A DNA stretch of 64,000 bases from Acidobacteriota bacterium (GTDB lineage: Bacteria; Acidobacteriota; Blastocatellia; RBC074): the NCBI GenBank assembly GCA_016710075.1, contig JADJLO010000028.1, positions 10,582-74,581 on the forward strand, given 5' to 3'. The translations under genes and the position numbers were made by a program. Under the pieces are notes generated by a model. That model did not search any database, was not told the origin of the DNA, and was given only the letters and a program-made list of their open reading frames with translations. The first letter of the stretch is position 1. Every line of letters starts with the position of its first letter. This document shows, in pieces, positions 17,149 to 26,372 of this stretch.

Positions 17149-18276
17149 ATGACTGAGAGCGGCACAAGATCGAGGCGGAAGAGGAAGATCGGAGTAGTCA
17201 CCGGAGGCGGAGACTGTCCGGGGCTCAATGCCGTCATCCGGGCGGTTGTCATGGGCGCCGTCAATCGCGGATGGGAAGTCTATGGATTGGAGCACGGCTT
17301 CGAAGGGCTGCTCTATCCGGAACGCGTGGCACTGCTCAACGATCAGGACGTCCGCGGCATCATTCATACCGGAGGCACGATTCTGGGCACCTCCAACCGC
17401 GGCAATCCATTCAAGCTGAAAGTCGAGCGGGACGGAAAATCCGAGATCATCGATGTCTCTGACGATGTCGTCGATAATTTTCACAGCCTCCAGCTTGAAG
17501 CGCTGGTGGTTATCGGCGGTGACGGGACTTTGAAAATTGCCAGTAACCTTGCGGGCAAGGGGATCCCGATCATCGGAGTCCCGAAGACGATAGATAACAA
17601 TCTCATGGCAACCGAGCTGACATTTGGTTTCAGCACGGCGCTGACCACGGCCACTGAGGCCATAGACAAGCTGCACGCGACCGCCGAATCTCACCAGCGC
17701 GTCTTGATTGTCGAGGTGATGGGAAGTTTTGCCGGCTGGATCGCCCTTTATTCAGGGGTTGCAGGAGGGGCGGATGTCATCCTCATTCCCGAAATTCCAT
17801 TCAATCTGGAGGCGATTGTCAACAAGCTTCACTCCCGCTGGAAGCTCAAGAGGAAGTACGCCATCATCGTCGCGGCTGAAGGCGCGACGCCTGTCGGAGG
17901 CGAGATGGTTTATACGAAATATGAAGACGGGCGGGCACCGAGGCTTGGAGGCCTCGCCGAAAGACTGGCATCGGAGCTTCACCTTGCCTCCGGCTACGAG
18001 ACGCGATCGCTCCAGCTCGGCCACCTGCAGCGGGGCGGGCAGCCGACCGCCGCTGACAGGCTGCTCGCAACTCGCTTCGGAGCCGCCGCCGTTCGCGCCA
18101 TCGAGCAGGGAGAACGCAATGTCATGGTCGCGTTGCAGTCGTCCAGAATTGTCACCGTCCCCCTCGAACAGGCCATCACTGAAATGAAATTTGTCCCGCT
18201 CGATTCGGATGTGATCATCTCAGCCAGAGAACTCGGTATCGCCTTCGGCGATGAACCCGGCGATCATCAGTTCTGA
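17149..18276 (+). CDS. pfkA: 6-phosphofructokinase
   Basis: 375 aa. It phosphorylates fructose 6-phosphate to the 1,6-bisphosphate in glycolysis. Motifs: GGGDCPGLNAVIR (phosphoryl-donor loop, residues 20-32), GGDGT (near 123-127), PKTIDNN (near 144-150, containing the catalytic Asp), and MGSFAGWIALYSG for sugar phosphate. Gly rather than Asp at the second donor-specificity position (GGDG) favours ATP; Lys in PKTID is shared with pyrophosphate enzymes and some ATP-dependent clades, so donor use is not certain. It is longer than the 320-aa E. coli type. The stop overlaps the convergent hydrolase gene by 10 bp. Confidence 0.92.
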   Translation: MTESGTRSRRKRKIGVVTGGGDCPGLNAVIRAVVMGAVNRGWEVYGLEHGFEGLLYPERVALLNDQDVRGIIHTGGTILGTSNRGNPFKLKVERDGKSEIIDVSDDVVDNFHSLQLEALVVIGGDGTLKIASNLAGKGIPIIGVPKTIDNNLMATELTFGFSTALTTATEAIDKLHATAESHQRVLIVEVMGSFAGWIALYSGVAGGADVILIPEIPFNLEAIVNKLHSRWKLKRKYAIIVAAEGATPVGGEMVYTKYEDGRAPRLGGLAERLASELHLASGYETRSLQLGHLQRGGQPTAADRLLATRFGAAAVRAIEQGERNVMVALQSSRIVTVPLEQAITEMKFVPLDSDVIISARELGIAFGDEPGDHQF

Positions 18277-19173
18277 CCCTTGCCAAGTCCTTCCACCAGT
18301 ATTTCAGAGAGATGCGATAACAACACCAGCGCCGGATTGTCCACGGTCCATTGAATGTCAGGAAGGTCGTCGATGGTGATGGCCATTGCAATCCGGCCGC
18401 GAGGCGAAAAGATGATCCCGGCCTCGCTGCGAAGCCTGTCGAGTGCGCCGGGTTTTCCGGCAATGGCGGTTCCCAGCATGTTCCGGCCGATGCCGTCGCG
18501 GTACTGCTGCCGTTTGAGCAGGTCGATCATCTCTTTTGATGCCGCGGCTGAGACGACCTCTCCCCGGTCGAGCTTTTCCAGCAGCGTCACCATTTCATGC
18601 GGCGTGCTGACGCCGATTCCGAATCCCTTGTTCGCCGGATCGTCACCGGCCTTGCTCGATCCTCCACCGCCGATCTTTCGCAGTGATCTGGTCTGCTTCA
18701 GCCCGAGCGCGTCCATTCTCGCGTTCACTGCATCGGCGGTGATTGCGTCCAGCACCATATTGGTCGCTGAGTTGTCGCTCACCACGATCATGAGGTTGAC
18801 CGCATCGCGCAGCGTCAGTTTATGCCCTTCGCCGAATTCGAGCAGGATCCCCGAACCCTGAACTTTATTTGAGGCCGTCAGCGTCAGTTCGTCGGTCCAG
18901 GCCGCTTTGCCGTCGGCCACAAGCGCAAAGACCGCGACCATGATCGGCAGTTTGATCGTGCTTGCCGTCCGAACGCGGTCATCTGCGTTGAGGCTGTAGG
19001 CTTCTCCGGTCTCGAGGTTCTTTGCATAGATCGAGACCTTGCCTTTGAGCTTGATCGCTTCCGTTCTCACCCGGCCGTCAAGCGCAAGCCCCGGAGCCGC
19101 CGGGGAAGCTTGCTGAGCCTGAACGGCGGTGACGAAAAAGAAGAAACAAGACGTTGATCAGGAGTTTTGTCAT
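18267..19173 (-). CDS. Class A beta-lactamase-like serine hydrolase, signal peptide shifted out of frame
   Basis: The body (GTG 19070 to 18267, 267 aa) has the penicillin-recognising fold: SxxK in RTASTIKLPIM, SDN in VVSDNSATNM, and KPG in place of KTG (AGKPGALDRLRSEAGI). No ExxLN omega-loop glutamate is visible between SDN and KPG, so efficient beta-lactam hydrolysis is doubtful; a peptidase or esterase role is possible. Upstream in the same frame reads VTAVQAQQASPAAPG, a signal-peptide end, while its hydrophobic start MTKLLINVLFLLF (ATG 19171-19173) is in another frame. Removing one base from the A5 run at 19135-19139 (T5 on the coding strand) restores one reading frame. This is either a real frameshift or a sequence error. 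Confidence 0.8.
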
Positions 19174-19194
19174 TTTGTTGTCCCGGTTGTGATT

Positions 19195-19590
19195 TCAGAC
19201 TTGCTGTGTAGAGAGTTGTTTGGCCATCGCGGCGCCCAGCGCCTGCAGGCCGGTTGCCGGGCGAACCATGACCTCGAACTCCTCGATTTTTCCGTCACTG
19301 TTGAATCGAATGATGTCGACGCCTTTGACTGAAAGCTCTCCAACGTGAGCGCTGAATTCGAGCGTCCATGAGAAGCCGTCGGTCATCTGCCTGTGATAAG
19401 TGAAGCCTTCAAGCACGGTTCCGGCGGCCCTCAGGATGTTGAAGACCATCTCCCTGCCTTCCTTCGGCTTCCATAGGACGGGCGAGTGGAACCTGACATT
19501 CTCAGCCAGCAGCTCTCGAAGTCCGGAAAAATCCGTATCCGCGATCATCTGGTGCCATTGAGTTAAACCCTCTTCCATTTTTGACATCAT
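19195..19590 (-). CDS. NTF2/SnoaL-like domain protein
   Basis: 131 aa, a single small alpha/beta cone. Pattern: WHQMIADTDFSGLRELLAENVRFHSPVLWKP, then a central helix, and the strand pair FSAHVGELSVKGVDIIRFN with SDGKIEEFEVMVRP. This matches the NTF2-like superfamily (SnoaL-like/DUF4440-type), which binds or isomerises small hydrophobic molecules; the reaction cannot be assigned. It has a clear GGGAG ribosome site and two adjacent ATG codons. It lies 15 nt after an enoyl-CoA hydratase on the same strand and 21 nt before the hydrolase, suggesting one transcript. Confidence 0.8.
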   Translation of the reverse strand: MMSKMEEGLTQWHQMIADTDFSGLRELLAENVRFHSPVLWKPKEGREMVFNILRAAGTVLEGFTYHRQMTDGFSWTLEFSAHVGELSVKGVDIIRFNSDGKIEEFEVMVRPATGLQALGAAMAKQLSTQQV

Positions 19591-19605
19591 TTTCTCCCTG
19601 GTTAT

Positions 19606-20418
19606 TTATTTTCCTTTAAAAACCGGGCGCCGTTTTTCTCCGAAAGCCCTGATGGCTTCGCCGACGTCTTCGGTTGTGAAGCACTGCATGATCCCGTTGA
19701 TCTCGCCTCTGAGATGGGTCAAAAGGTCGTTGTCAAACGAGTCTCTCAGCAGTCGTTTGGTGAGTGTCAGGGCGACGGGAGGGCCGCCGGCAATTTGTCC
19801 GGCATAGGCTGCGACATCGTTTGCGAAGCTTGCGGCAGGAAAGACGCGGCCGGCAAGCCCGATTCTCTCCGCTTCATCAGCCCTGATGTCGCGTGCCGTC
19901 ATGATCAGTTCGGTTGCGCGAGAGACGCCGACCAGGCGAGGCAGGAAATAGCTGACACCCGCATCCGGCGAGAGGCCGATTCGCAGATATCCCGTACTCA
20001 TCAGCGCTGCGTCACTCATAAGCCTGATATCGGCGGCCAGCGCCAGCCCGCATCCGGCCCCGACCGACGGGCCATTGATCGCTGCGATGACAGGCTTGTC
20101 GCAGTTGACGACCGAAAGCGCCCATCGACCGACCCAGCGCAGATCATCGAGTTTTCCATGCCTTGAATCGCCCTGGCCCTCGCGCGATGCGCTGATGTTT
20201 TCAGGCGTCAATTCAAGGCCCGCGCAGAATCCTCTTCCCGCTCCCGTTATCACCACCACCCGGACTGCATCGTCAACCGATGCCTCATCCAGAGCCAGTG
20301 GCAGCTCTTGAGACAGCCTGACATTGACTGCATTGAGTTTCTCAGGCCGGTTGAGCGTGATCGTCCTCACTCCGTTTTCGCTAGTTTCTATCAATAGATG
20401 CTCGTAACTGCTGCTCAT
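19606..20418 (-). CDS. Enoyl-CoA hydratase/isomerase family protein
   Basis: 270 aa crotonase-fold enzyme. Motifs: the oxyanion-hole segment GAGRGFCAGLEL (residues 59-70), AAINGPSVGAGCGLALAADIRL (second oxyanion Gly), and the trimerisation helix SRATELIMTARDIRADEAERIGLAGRVF. The position of one catalytic Glu is filled by Ser/Pro-rich sequence (RIGLSPDAGVSYFLPRLVG), as in PaaG/ECH2-type isomerases, where an Asp is used (DAGVS). Likely substrate: a CoA thioester in fatty acid or aromatic acid breakdown; the exact reaction is unresolved. Its GGGAGAAAAT leader is nearly identical to that of the downstream NTF2-like gene. Confidence 0.88.
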   Translation of the reverse strand: MSSSYEHLLIETSENGVRTITLNRPEKLNAVNVRLSQELPLALDEASVDDAVRVVVITGAGRGFCAGLELTPENISASREGQGDSRHGKLDDLRWVGRWALSVVNCDKPVIAAINGPSVGAGCGLALAADIRLMSDAALMSTGYLRIGLSPDAGVSYFLPRLVGVSRATELIMTARDIRADEAERIGLAGRVFPAASFANDVAAYAGQIAGGPPVALTLTKRLLRDSFDNDLLTHLRGEINGIMQCFTTEDVGEAIRAFGEKRRPVFKGK

Positions 20419-20454
20419 TATTTTCTCCCTGTTAATTGGTGAAATCGCCAGTCA

Positions 20455-21244
20455 TTATTTTAAACCCGAGTCGCTCAGAAAATAGTCCGATAGTTTGGTT
20501 CCGCGTTTATCTTCATCGTAGAGAGCCGTCAGGACGCTGCTCCAGGGTTTGATCTCTCTGGGCCTGCCGTTGATGACGGCTGCAATATTCGGCTCAAGCT
20601 GGATGTGGCCGGCGCTGACCTTCTCTTCGTGGACTTTCCACTGGCCGTTGATCTCCCTGCGCAGCACCTCGCCGTAATAAGCCGATAGTTCCTGGAAAAG
20701 TCTGGGATCGGTTTGTGCGGTGGTGTGAGAACCGTGATACCCGCGGATCCATGCATCCAGCCGCTTGATGCTGGCGCTGGAATAATTGAGCCTTGCGCCT
20801 CCCAGACGTTTTTCGAGCCGCGTGATCAGCGCCGGGATGTTATTGACGAACTCACTGCCGTCAGGAATCAGGTCTTCAAGAACGTGATGAGGACGCGCAC
20901 TCTCCTTCATCGCAAGCTCCGATTCGTAAAGAAGACCATATCCAGGCACGGCGATGCTTCGGGATTTTTCCTGAAGACCTTACACTTATCGGATAATAAA
21001 TCTCAAGAACCTGACCGGTGCTGAGCCTGGTTCTGGAAAACCGGTTTGGCTGATTGCCGAGATTGCCTTCGGTTTGATTGCCCAGCATCCGCTGAGCTTC
21101 GTTGAAGTTGATTCGTCTGGGCGCCGCCGCCCTCGTTCCCGCCCCCGCCCCCGCCCCTGTCCCCGCCATCTGGGCATTCGCCGGGGGCTGATGGTTGATG
21201 ACGCACACTGCGGATATGACAATCAGAAAACGAGTAAAATTCAA
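20455..21244 (-). pseudogene. Secreted protein of unknown function, interrupted by a frameshift
   Basis: Start is TTG 21244 with AAGGAG (21251-21256 on the opposite strand) six nt upstream, giving signal peptide LNFTRFLIVISAVCVINHQPP, cleaved near NAQ. A Gly/Ala-rich linker (GTGAGAGAGTRAAA) precedes FNEAQRMLGNQTEGNLGN and STGQVLEIYYPISVRSS. The frame then shifts at an A5 run (T5 at 20965-20969). Removing one base gives SGKSRSIAVPGYGLLYESEL, continuing into the second frame to 20455 (MKESARPHHVLEDLIPDG, YYGEVLRREINGQWKV). I do not recognise the family. It is divergent from ftcD. The two halves read as one 260-aa exported protein. Confidence 0.7.
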
Positions 21245-21367
21245 ACCTTGCTCCTTAAGAACTTGTCTTTTATCTTCTACGGTTGTAGAAGTTCTAGCAG
21301 ACGGCAGTTTATCAAAAGCTGCATAGACTGGGGAAATGCCCGCGATTGATTTGATGATAAGAGCCAT

Positions 21368-23053
21368 ATGAACAAAATCGTCGAGTGTGTTCCAAATTTC
21401 AGCGAGGGCAGGGAATCGGCGAGAATCGACCTTCTGGCGAAGGTGATCGAATCCGTTCCCGATGTTTTTGTGCTCGATCGTGAAATGGATGCCGATCATC
21501 ACCGTTCGGTGATAACCTTCGCCGGCGAACCTGAAGCAGTGATCGAAGCCGCCGTTCGAGTAGCGGCGACTGCGTCTGAACTGATAGATCTAAACCAGCA
21601 CAAGGGGCAGCATCCGAGGATCGGCGCACTCGATGTTCTTCCATTCGTCCCGATCAAGGGCGTGACGATGGACGATTGCGTCCGGCTGGCCCGTCGCGCC
21701 GGCGAGCGCATTGCCGACGAACTGGGGATACCTGTTTATCTTTACGAACGTGCCGCGACGCGGCCTGACCGCGTGGATATTGCGGATATCAGGCGCGGCG
21801 AATTCGAGGCGCTCAAAGAGGAGATTGCCACCCTCCCCGAACGGATGCCGGATTTCGGCGAGCCCCGGGTTCACCCGACCGCGGGCGCGACTGCAGTTGG
21901 AGCCCGCCCACCGCTGATCGCATACAACATCAACCTGGCATCGGATGATATCTCGATTGCCAAGCGAATCGCCAAATCAATTCGCGGCCGCGACGGCGGT
22001 TTGAGATACGTCAAGGCCCTCGGGATGGAACTCAAAAACCGGCGGCAGGTTCAGGTCTCGATCAATCTCGTCAATTACGAGGCGACGCCGCTCTTCCGTG
22101 TGTTCGAGATGGTCAGACTCGAAGCGGCGAGGTATGGCGTCAACGTAGCGGGCAGCGAAATCATCGGGCTCGTGCCTCAGGCTGCAATCAATGCCTGCGG
22201 CGATTATTATCTGCGCATCGAGAATTTCTCGGAGAATCTGATTCTCGAAAACCGGCTGCAGGCGGAGCTCTCCAAACGCGGAGTGACCTGGGAGCCCCCT
22301 CGATCCACGGCCTTGCCGGACACGACGGGCACTCAGGTTGCCACCCATCCAGCACCGGCCGTCCCACTCATGTTCGATCTGAAAAAAGCGGTGCAGGCCG
22401 TTCCGCTCAAACAGGAGAATGACGACGACAGGCTGATGGCGCAATCGCTCGATCAGTTCGCAGCGGAAGTCGCCGAAGGCGAACTGATTCCTGACGGCGC
22501 CAATGTCGCGGCCTATGTCGGCGCGCTTGCGACCTCGCTGGGCACGATGGTGGCAAGCCTGACCATCGGTCATAAAGCGGAAGATGAAGCCGCGCTCCAG
22601 AGAATCCTCGAGCAGCTCGAAGAGTTGGGCGAGGACCTCAAACTTGCAGTCGACGAGGAATCGGAAAGCAGCGCCTCGGTTCTCCACGCAATCGCTCTGC
22701 CCCGTGACACGGATGGAGAAAAGCTCGCCCGCACAACGGCAATTGAAGAAGCCACGAAGAACGCGGTTGCGGTTCCCCTGCGCGTGTCCCAAAATGCGAT
22801 GGAGGTTCTCGAACTCCTGAGTGACCTCTCGCAGATTGGCGATCCCCGCGTCTTTGCCGATATGGTCACCGGCGCCCAGATGGCGCTGGCTGCAATGCGT
22901 GGAGCCTCATACCACATCCTTTGCCATCTGCTGTCGATCAAGGATGAGGACTTCAACCGGTTTCGTCGAGCCGAACTCAGCGACCTCGTCACCCGCGGGC
23001 AGGAGATCGCTGACGAGATCGAGATGTTGTTTTTCAGGGTCTATCCGCGTTAA
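21368..23053 (+). CDS. ftcD: Bifunctional glutamate formimidoyltransferase / formimidoyltetrahydrofolate cyclodeaminase
   Basis: 561 aa, the length expected for the fused enzyme. Residues 1-320 are the formiminotransferase (VECVPNFSEGR, DADHHRSVITFAG, HKGQHPRIGALDVLPFVP with the catalytic His region, LVNYEATPLFRVFEMVRLEA). Residues 355-555 are the all-helical cyclodeaminase (AQSLDQFAAEVAEG, VAAYVGALATSLGTMVASLTIG, GDPRVFADMVTGAQMALAAMRG). It moves the formimino group of N-formimino-L-glutamate to tetrahydrofolate, then releases ammonia to give methenyl-THF. This ends histidine degradation and feeds one-carbon pools. ggt follows 63 nt later, so both yield glutamate. Confidence 0.95.
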   Translation: MNKIVECVPNFSEGRESARIDLLAKVIESVPDVFVLDREMDADHHRSVITFAGEPEAVIEAAVRVAATASELIDLNQHKGQHPRIGALDVLPFVPIKGVTMDDCVRLARRAGERIADELGIPVYLYERAATRPDRVDIADIRRGEFEALKEEIATLPERMPDFGEPRVHPTAGATAVGARPPLIAYNINLASDDISIAKRIAKSIRGRDGGLRYVKALGMELKNRRQVQVSINLVNYEATPLFRVFEMVRLEAARYGVNVAGSEIIGLVPQAAINACGDYYLRIENFSENLILENRLQAELSKRGVTWEPPRSTALPDTTGTQVATHPAPAVPLMFDLKKAVQAVPLKQENDDDRLMAQSLDQFAAEVAEGELIPDGANVAAYVGALATSLGTMVASLTIGHKAEDEAALQRILEQLEELGEDLKLAVDEESESSASVLHAIALPRDTDGEKLARTTAIEEATKNAVAVPLRVSQNAMEVLELLSDLSQIGDPRVFADMVTGAQMALAAMRGASYHILCHLLSIKDEDFNRFRRAELSDLVTRGQEIADEIEMLFFRVYPR

Positions 23054-23116
23054 ATTGTTCGAAAACCGGATTACGAAACAGACGGAATAATTGTTTAAAA
23101 CCGAGAGGTTCAACTG

Positions 23117-24892
23117 ATGTCGTTGCGAAAACTTACTTCTTCGTTTCTCAGTCTGTCGCTGTTCGTTGCGCTGATTGCGGCGCCGTCGTCGCCTGCGTTT
23201 GCTCCTGTGCCTGCGGCATTAATGCCGACAGCCCGTGCATACCGGGCAGCCTCGCGACCGCCTGTGCGGGGCAGATACGGCATGGTCTCATCCGTCAGCG
23301 AGATTGCCTCACAGACTGGAGCGGAAGTGCTCAAACGCGGGGGGAACGCCATTGACGCGGCCGTGGCTGTTGGACTGGCTCTTTCAGTCGTCTGGCCGTC
23401 GGCCGGCAATCTCGGCGGCGGAGGTTTTATGGTCATTCGCCTGGCGAACGGTAAGGCTACCACGATCGATTATCGCGAGATGGGACCGGCCCGCGCTCAT
23501 CGCAACGTCTATCTCGATAAAAACGGCGAATACATCGATGAATCATCGACCTACGGCCACATGGCTTCAGGTGTCCCGGGAACAGTCGCCGGCCTCTCGT
23601 ATGCCCTCGAAAAATACGGCACTCTGAAATGGGCCGATGTCGCGGAACCCTCCAGAAAACTCGCTGCCGACGGCTTCCCGGTGTGGCATCAGCTTGAAAG
23701 AAGCCTCAAAGGCGCCGAGCGCCAGCTTTCACGCTATCCTGAAACGAAGCGCATCTTCCTCAGAGACGGCAAGCCTTACGAAGCGGGCGAGATCTTCAGG
23801 CAGCCCGAACTGGCTGCGACCTTCGAGCGAATGATCAAGAATGGGCCGAAGGATTTCTATACCGGCAAAACCGCCAGGTTGATTGAGGAAAGCATGCGCC
23901 GGGCCGATAAAGGCGGAAAACCCTGGATGACCATGGATGATCTCGCCAATTACAGGCCCGTCGAGCGCGAGCCTCTGAGAACCACCTATCGCGGCCATGA
24001 AATCATCACCATGCCGCCGCCGTCTTCAGGCGGAGTCGCGATGATCGAGATGCTCAATATCCTCGAAAGATATGACCTCAGATCCATGGGAGCCGGATCT
24101 TCGAAATCGACTCATTATCTGGTCGAAGCCATGCGCCGAGCTTTTGCCGACAGAGCCGAATACCTTGGCGATCCCGACTTCGTCAAAGTGCCTGTCGCCG
24201 GACTTATCTCAAGGAAATATGCCGATCATCTCGCGACAACGATTAACCCCGATCAAGCCTCGACCTCGGAATCGGTAAAACACGGCAATCCCGCTCCCTA
24301 TGAATCGGACGAGACCACTCATTTCACCGTGGTCGATAAGGACGGCAACGTCGTCACCAATACCTATACGCTCAATGACAGCTACGGAAACAAGATCACC
24401 GTTGAGGGCGCGGGATTCCTGCTCAATAACGAGATGGATGATTTTGCTCCGAAACCCGGTTCGCCCAATTTTTACGGCCTGATACAGGGAGAATCCAATG
24501 CCGTTGCCGCACGCAAGCGGCCGCTTTCGTCCATGACTCCGACCATCGTTCTCAAAGACGGTAATTTGTGGTTCGCCGTGGGCAGCCCCGGCGGTCCGAC
24601 CATCATCAACACCGTGACTCAGGTGATCATCAACATCATCGATTACGGCATGGATATTCAGCAGGCCATCGACTGGCCTCGCGTTCATCATCAATGGATG
24701 CCCGATGAGATCAGGTATGAACCTTTCGGCCTCGCGCCCGATGTCATTACGCGCCTGCTTCAGATGGGTCACAAGCTGACAGATAAGCCCAGACATATGG
24801 GAGATGCCGAAGGCATCATGATCGAGGATAAGACGACCATCCGCCTCGGCGGCAGCGATCCCAGACTCGACGGCAAATCGGTTGGGTATTAA
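23117..24892 (+). CDS. ggt: Gamma-glutamyltransferase
   Basis: 591 aa exported Ntn-hydrolase precursor. Signal peptide SFLSLSLFVALIAAPSSPAFA. Large-subunit motifs: GMVSSVSEIASQTGAEVLKRGGNAIDAAVA and LNVGGGG-like NLGGGGFMVIR. Autocleavage occurs before Thr near residue 400 (DETTHFTVVDKDGN), giving a small subunit whose gamma-glutamyl pocket is formed by LNNEMDDF and the Ser-Ser pair in PLSSMTPTIV. It hydrolyses or transfers gamma-glutamyl groups from glutathione and related peptides in the periplasm. A short 9-bp repeat remnant (TTACGAAACAGACGGAA) sits between ftcD and ggt. Confidence 0.93.
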   Translation: MSLRKLTSSFLSLSLFVALIAAPSSPAFAPVPAALMPTARAYRAASRPPVRGRYGMVSSVSEIASQTGAEVLKRGGNAIDAAVAVGLALSVVWPSAGNLGGGGFMVIRLANGKATTIDYREMGPARAHRNVYLDKNGEYIDESSTYGHMASGVPGTVAGLSYALEKYGTLKWADVAEPSRKLAADGFPVWHQLERSLKGAERQLSRYPETKRIFLRDGKPYEAGEIFRQPELAATFERMIKNGPKDFYTGKTARLIEESMRRADKGGKPWMTMDDLANYRPVEREPLRTTYRGHEIITMPPPSSGGVAMIEMLNILERYDLRSMGAGSSKSTHYLVEAMRRAFADRAEYLGDPDFVKVPVAGLISRKYADHLATTINPDQASTSESVKHGNPAPYESDETTHFTVVDKDGNVVTNTYTLNDSYGNKITVEGAGFLLNNEMDDFAPKPGSPNFYGLIQGESNAVAARKRPLSSMTPTIVLKDGNLWFAVGSPGGPTIINTVTQVIINIIDYGMDIQQAIDWPRVHHQWMPDEIRYEPFGLAPDVITRLLQMGHKLTDKPRHMGDAEGIMIEDKTTIRLGGSDPRLDGKSVGY

Positions 24893-24920
24893 ATGACGAA
24901 GAGTGTCTCGCTACTACAGA

Positions 24921-24962
24921 AAGTTTAAAGTTCAAAGTTCAAAGTCTAAAGTCTAAAGTTCC
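24921..24962. repeat. Heptamer array AAGTTYA (family A), six units
   Basis: Six consecutive 7-bp units: AAGTTTA, AAGTTCA, AAGTTCA, AAGTCTA, AAGTCTA, AAGTTCC, beginning 28 nt after the ggt stop. Unlike the 51.8 kb copy there is no inverted partner nearby. The remainder of the 430-nt gap to 25322 holds a sigma-54-type promoter and otherwise nothing recognisable. Confidence 0.8.
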
Positions 24963-25247
24963 AAGACGCCAAAACAGAAAATAGCCTGAATGTGAAAAGT
25001 CCGATAGTTGAATGACATACCACTCCCCCTTGGGATAAACACCGTCTTAACCACACCGTTAGCATCAGTAAATTCAAAGAAGTGAGAACGATAGTTGAAT
25101 TATGAGGGAAAGAACGGACATATTAATCTATCGAGCGACCTGAAATCCTACACTTTTCAATTCCCTGAAAATTGTAAATTCAGCCGGGATTTGTCTAAGT
25201 CAAACATCCTCACCATCATCCGATCGCACTTAACATATCCCTGATAC

Positions 25248-25264
25248 TGGCACATTCATTGCAT
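25248..25264 (+). promoter_or_regulatory. Sigma-54 (RpoN)-type promoter
   Basis: TGGCAC-N5-TTGCAT with GG and GC exactly 12 bp apart, matching the -24/-12 consensus. Predicted start is about 12 nt downstream of the GC, giving a roughly 45-50-nt leader before ATG 25323 of the response regulator. No enhancer site was identified. Confidence 0.6.
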
Positions 25265-25322
25265 AGAAATGGTCACTTTTGCGGACAAAGCCATTTTTGT
25301 ATGGTTTGGGAGGGCGGCGTTC

Positions 25323-25721
25323 ATGACGAACGGAAGCTATAAAATTTTAATTGTGGAAGATGATCAAAATTTAAGGGTCACGTTGACCGAGTTGATCAGG
25401 CTCGAAGGCTACAGTGTGCTCACAGCGCGAGATGGTGACGAGGGGTTTGCCCAGGCGATCGAGCATCAGCCGGACCTGATAATTACGGATTTGAACATGC
25501 CGGTGGTCGATGGAGTCGAGATGGCTCAGATGATTCGCCGGGAGAATGGGAAGGTTAGGGCCGTCCCCATCATTGCGCTCAGCGCGAACCTGAACGGGTA
25601 TCAACTTCCCGAGAAGGTGAATTCCGGAATCGACCGGTTCGTCGATAAATCATTGGGGAATCGCCAGATTCTCATGACCACCATCAAATCATTCCTCGTC
25701 TGTTCAGACATCACGCTTTAG
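25323..25721 (+). CDS. Single-domain (CheY-like) response regulator
   Basis: 132 aa. ATG 25323 was chosen because GGGAGG lies 9 nt upstream; a longer reading from 25269 would start inside the predicted promoter leader. Receiver motifs are complete: acidic pair in ILIVEDDQN, phosphoacceptor Asp in LIITDLNMP, Ser in IIALSAN, and Lys in FVDKSLG. There is no output domain, so it probably signals by protein-protein contact or in a phosphorelay. No histidine kinase is adjacent. A sigma-54-type promoter precedes it. Its end overlaps the convergent DUF84 gene by 11 bp. Confidence 0.88.
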   Translation: MTNGSYKILIVEDDQNLRVTLTELIRLEGYSVLTARDGDEGFAQAIEHQPDLIITDLNMPVVDGVEMAQMIRRENGKVRAVPIIALSANLNGYQLPEKVNSGIDRFVDKSLGNRQILMTTIKSFLVCSDITL

Positions 25722-26289
25722 AGGGATCTCCAGACAAAATACCTGATTTTAAGGCCTGGTAATATTCCGGGTGAATGAACCTGAGCAGTGCGAAGGTGAC
25801 GGCCGGGCGATAAAGTTCAAGCCTGGTGACGCGATTATCCGAGAGTATGCCAATGGCGCCCTCATTCTGTTTTGAATTGGACCTTCCGAAGAAATGATCG
25901 TCGGCGTCTCCGAGTTCCATGCCGTCTCTGACCAGAATGGCCACGCCTTCGGGCAGCAAAAATCTGCCGGTCTGACCCATGCCGATCGATCCAGCGCGGT
26001 CGATGATAACCACCCAGGCATATGCCCACATCCCTTCGTGAGTGTCCAGAACGCCCCCCTCAATCCCGACACCAAAACCGGCTTCAGGCAGGTTGTCGAT
26101 CGCCTGACGCGCCCGGTTCAGAGCCCCTGTCAACATCTCTTCGTCGGAGACCGGTTGATGGCTCACGCCTGATGAGGTCGGCACTCCAACCACACGGGCA
26201 TCTTTACAATACTGCCTCACCGATTCAGCAACACACCCGATCTTTACGGGATTTTCAGAGCCCACAGCAAAAACTGATTCAGAATTCAT
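25711..26289 (-). CDS. Inosine/xanthosine triphosphatase (YjjX/DUF84 family)
   Basis: 192 aa. Family hallmarks: VGSENPVKIGCV at the N-terminus (substrate/Mg loop), VPTSSGVSHQPVSDEEMLTGALNRA, GVGIEGGVLDTHEGMWAYAWVVIIDR, and the C-terminal NEGAIGILSDNRVTRLELYRPAV. YjjX-type enzymes hydrolyse non-canonical purine nucleotides (ITP/XTP) to monophosphates. Cytosolic. Convergent with the response regulator (11-bp overlap) and divergent from the AAC(6')-like gene. Confidence 0.88.
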   Translation of the reverse strand: MNSESVFAVGSENPVKIGCVAESVRQYCKDARVVGVPTSSGVSHQPVSDEEMLTGALNRARQAIDNLPEAGFGVGIEGGVLDTHEGMWAYAWVVIIDRAGSIGMGQTGRFLLPEGVAILVRDGMELGDADDHFFGRSNSKQNEGAIGILSDNRVTRLELYRPAVTFALLRFIHPEYYQALKSGILSGDPSKA

Positions 26290-26372
26290 AATTTGATCGA
26301 ACTTGATTTTGAGATATTGATATGATGAAACAAATGCCTATGACTTAATATATCTATTCATTTGCAGGAGTG

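Noticed and set aside
21977..22792. 271-aa open frame antisense to ftcD
   Set aside because: Shadow of a well-conserved gene; His/Arg-rich composition and no ribosome site.
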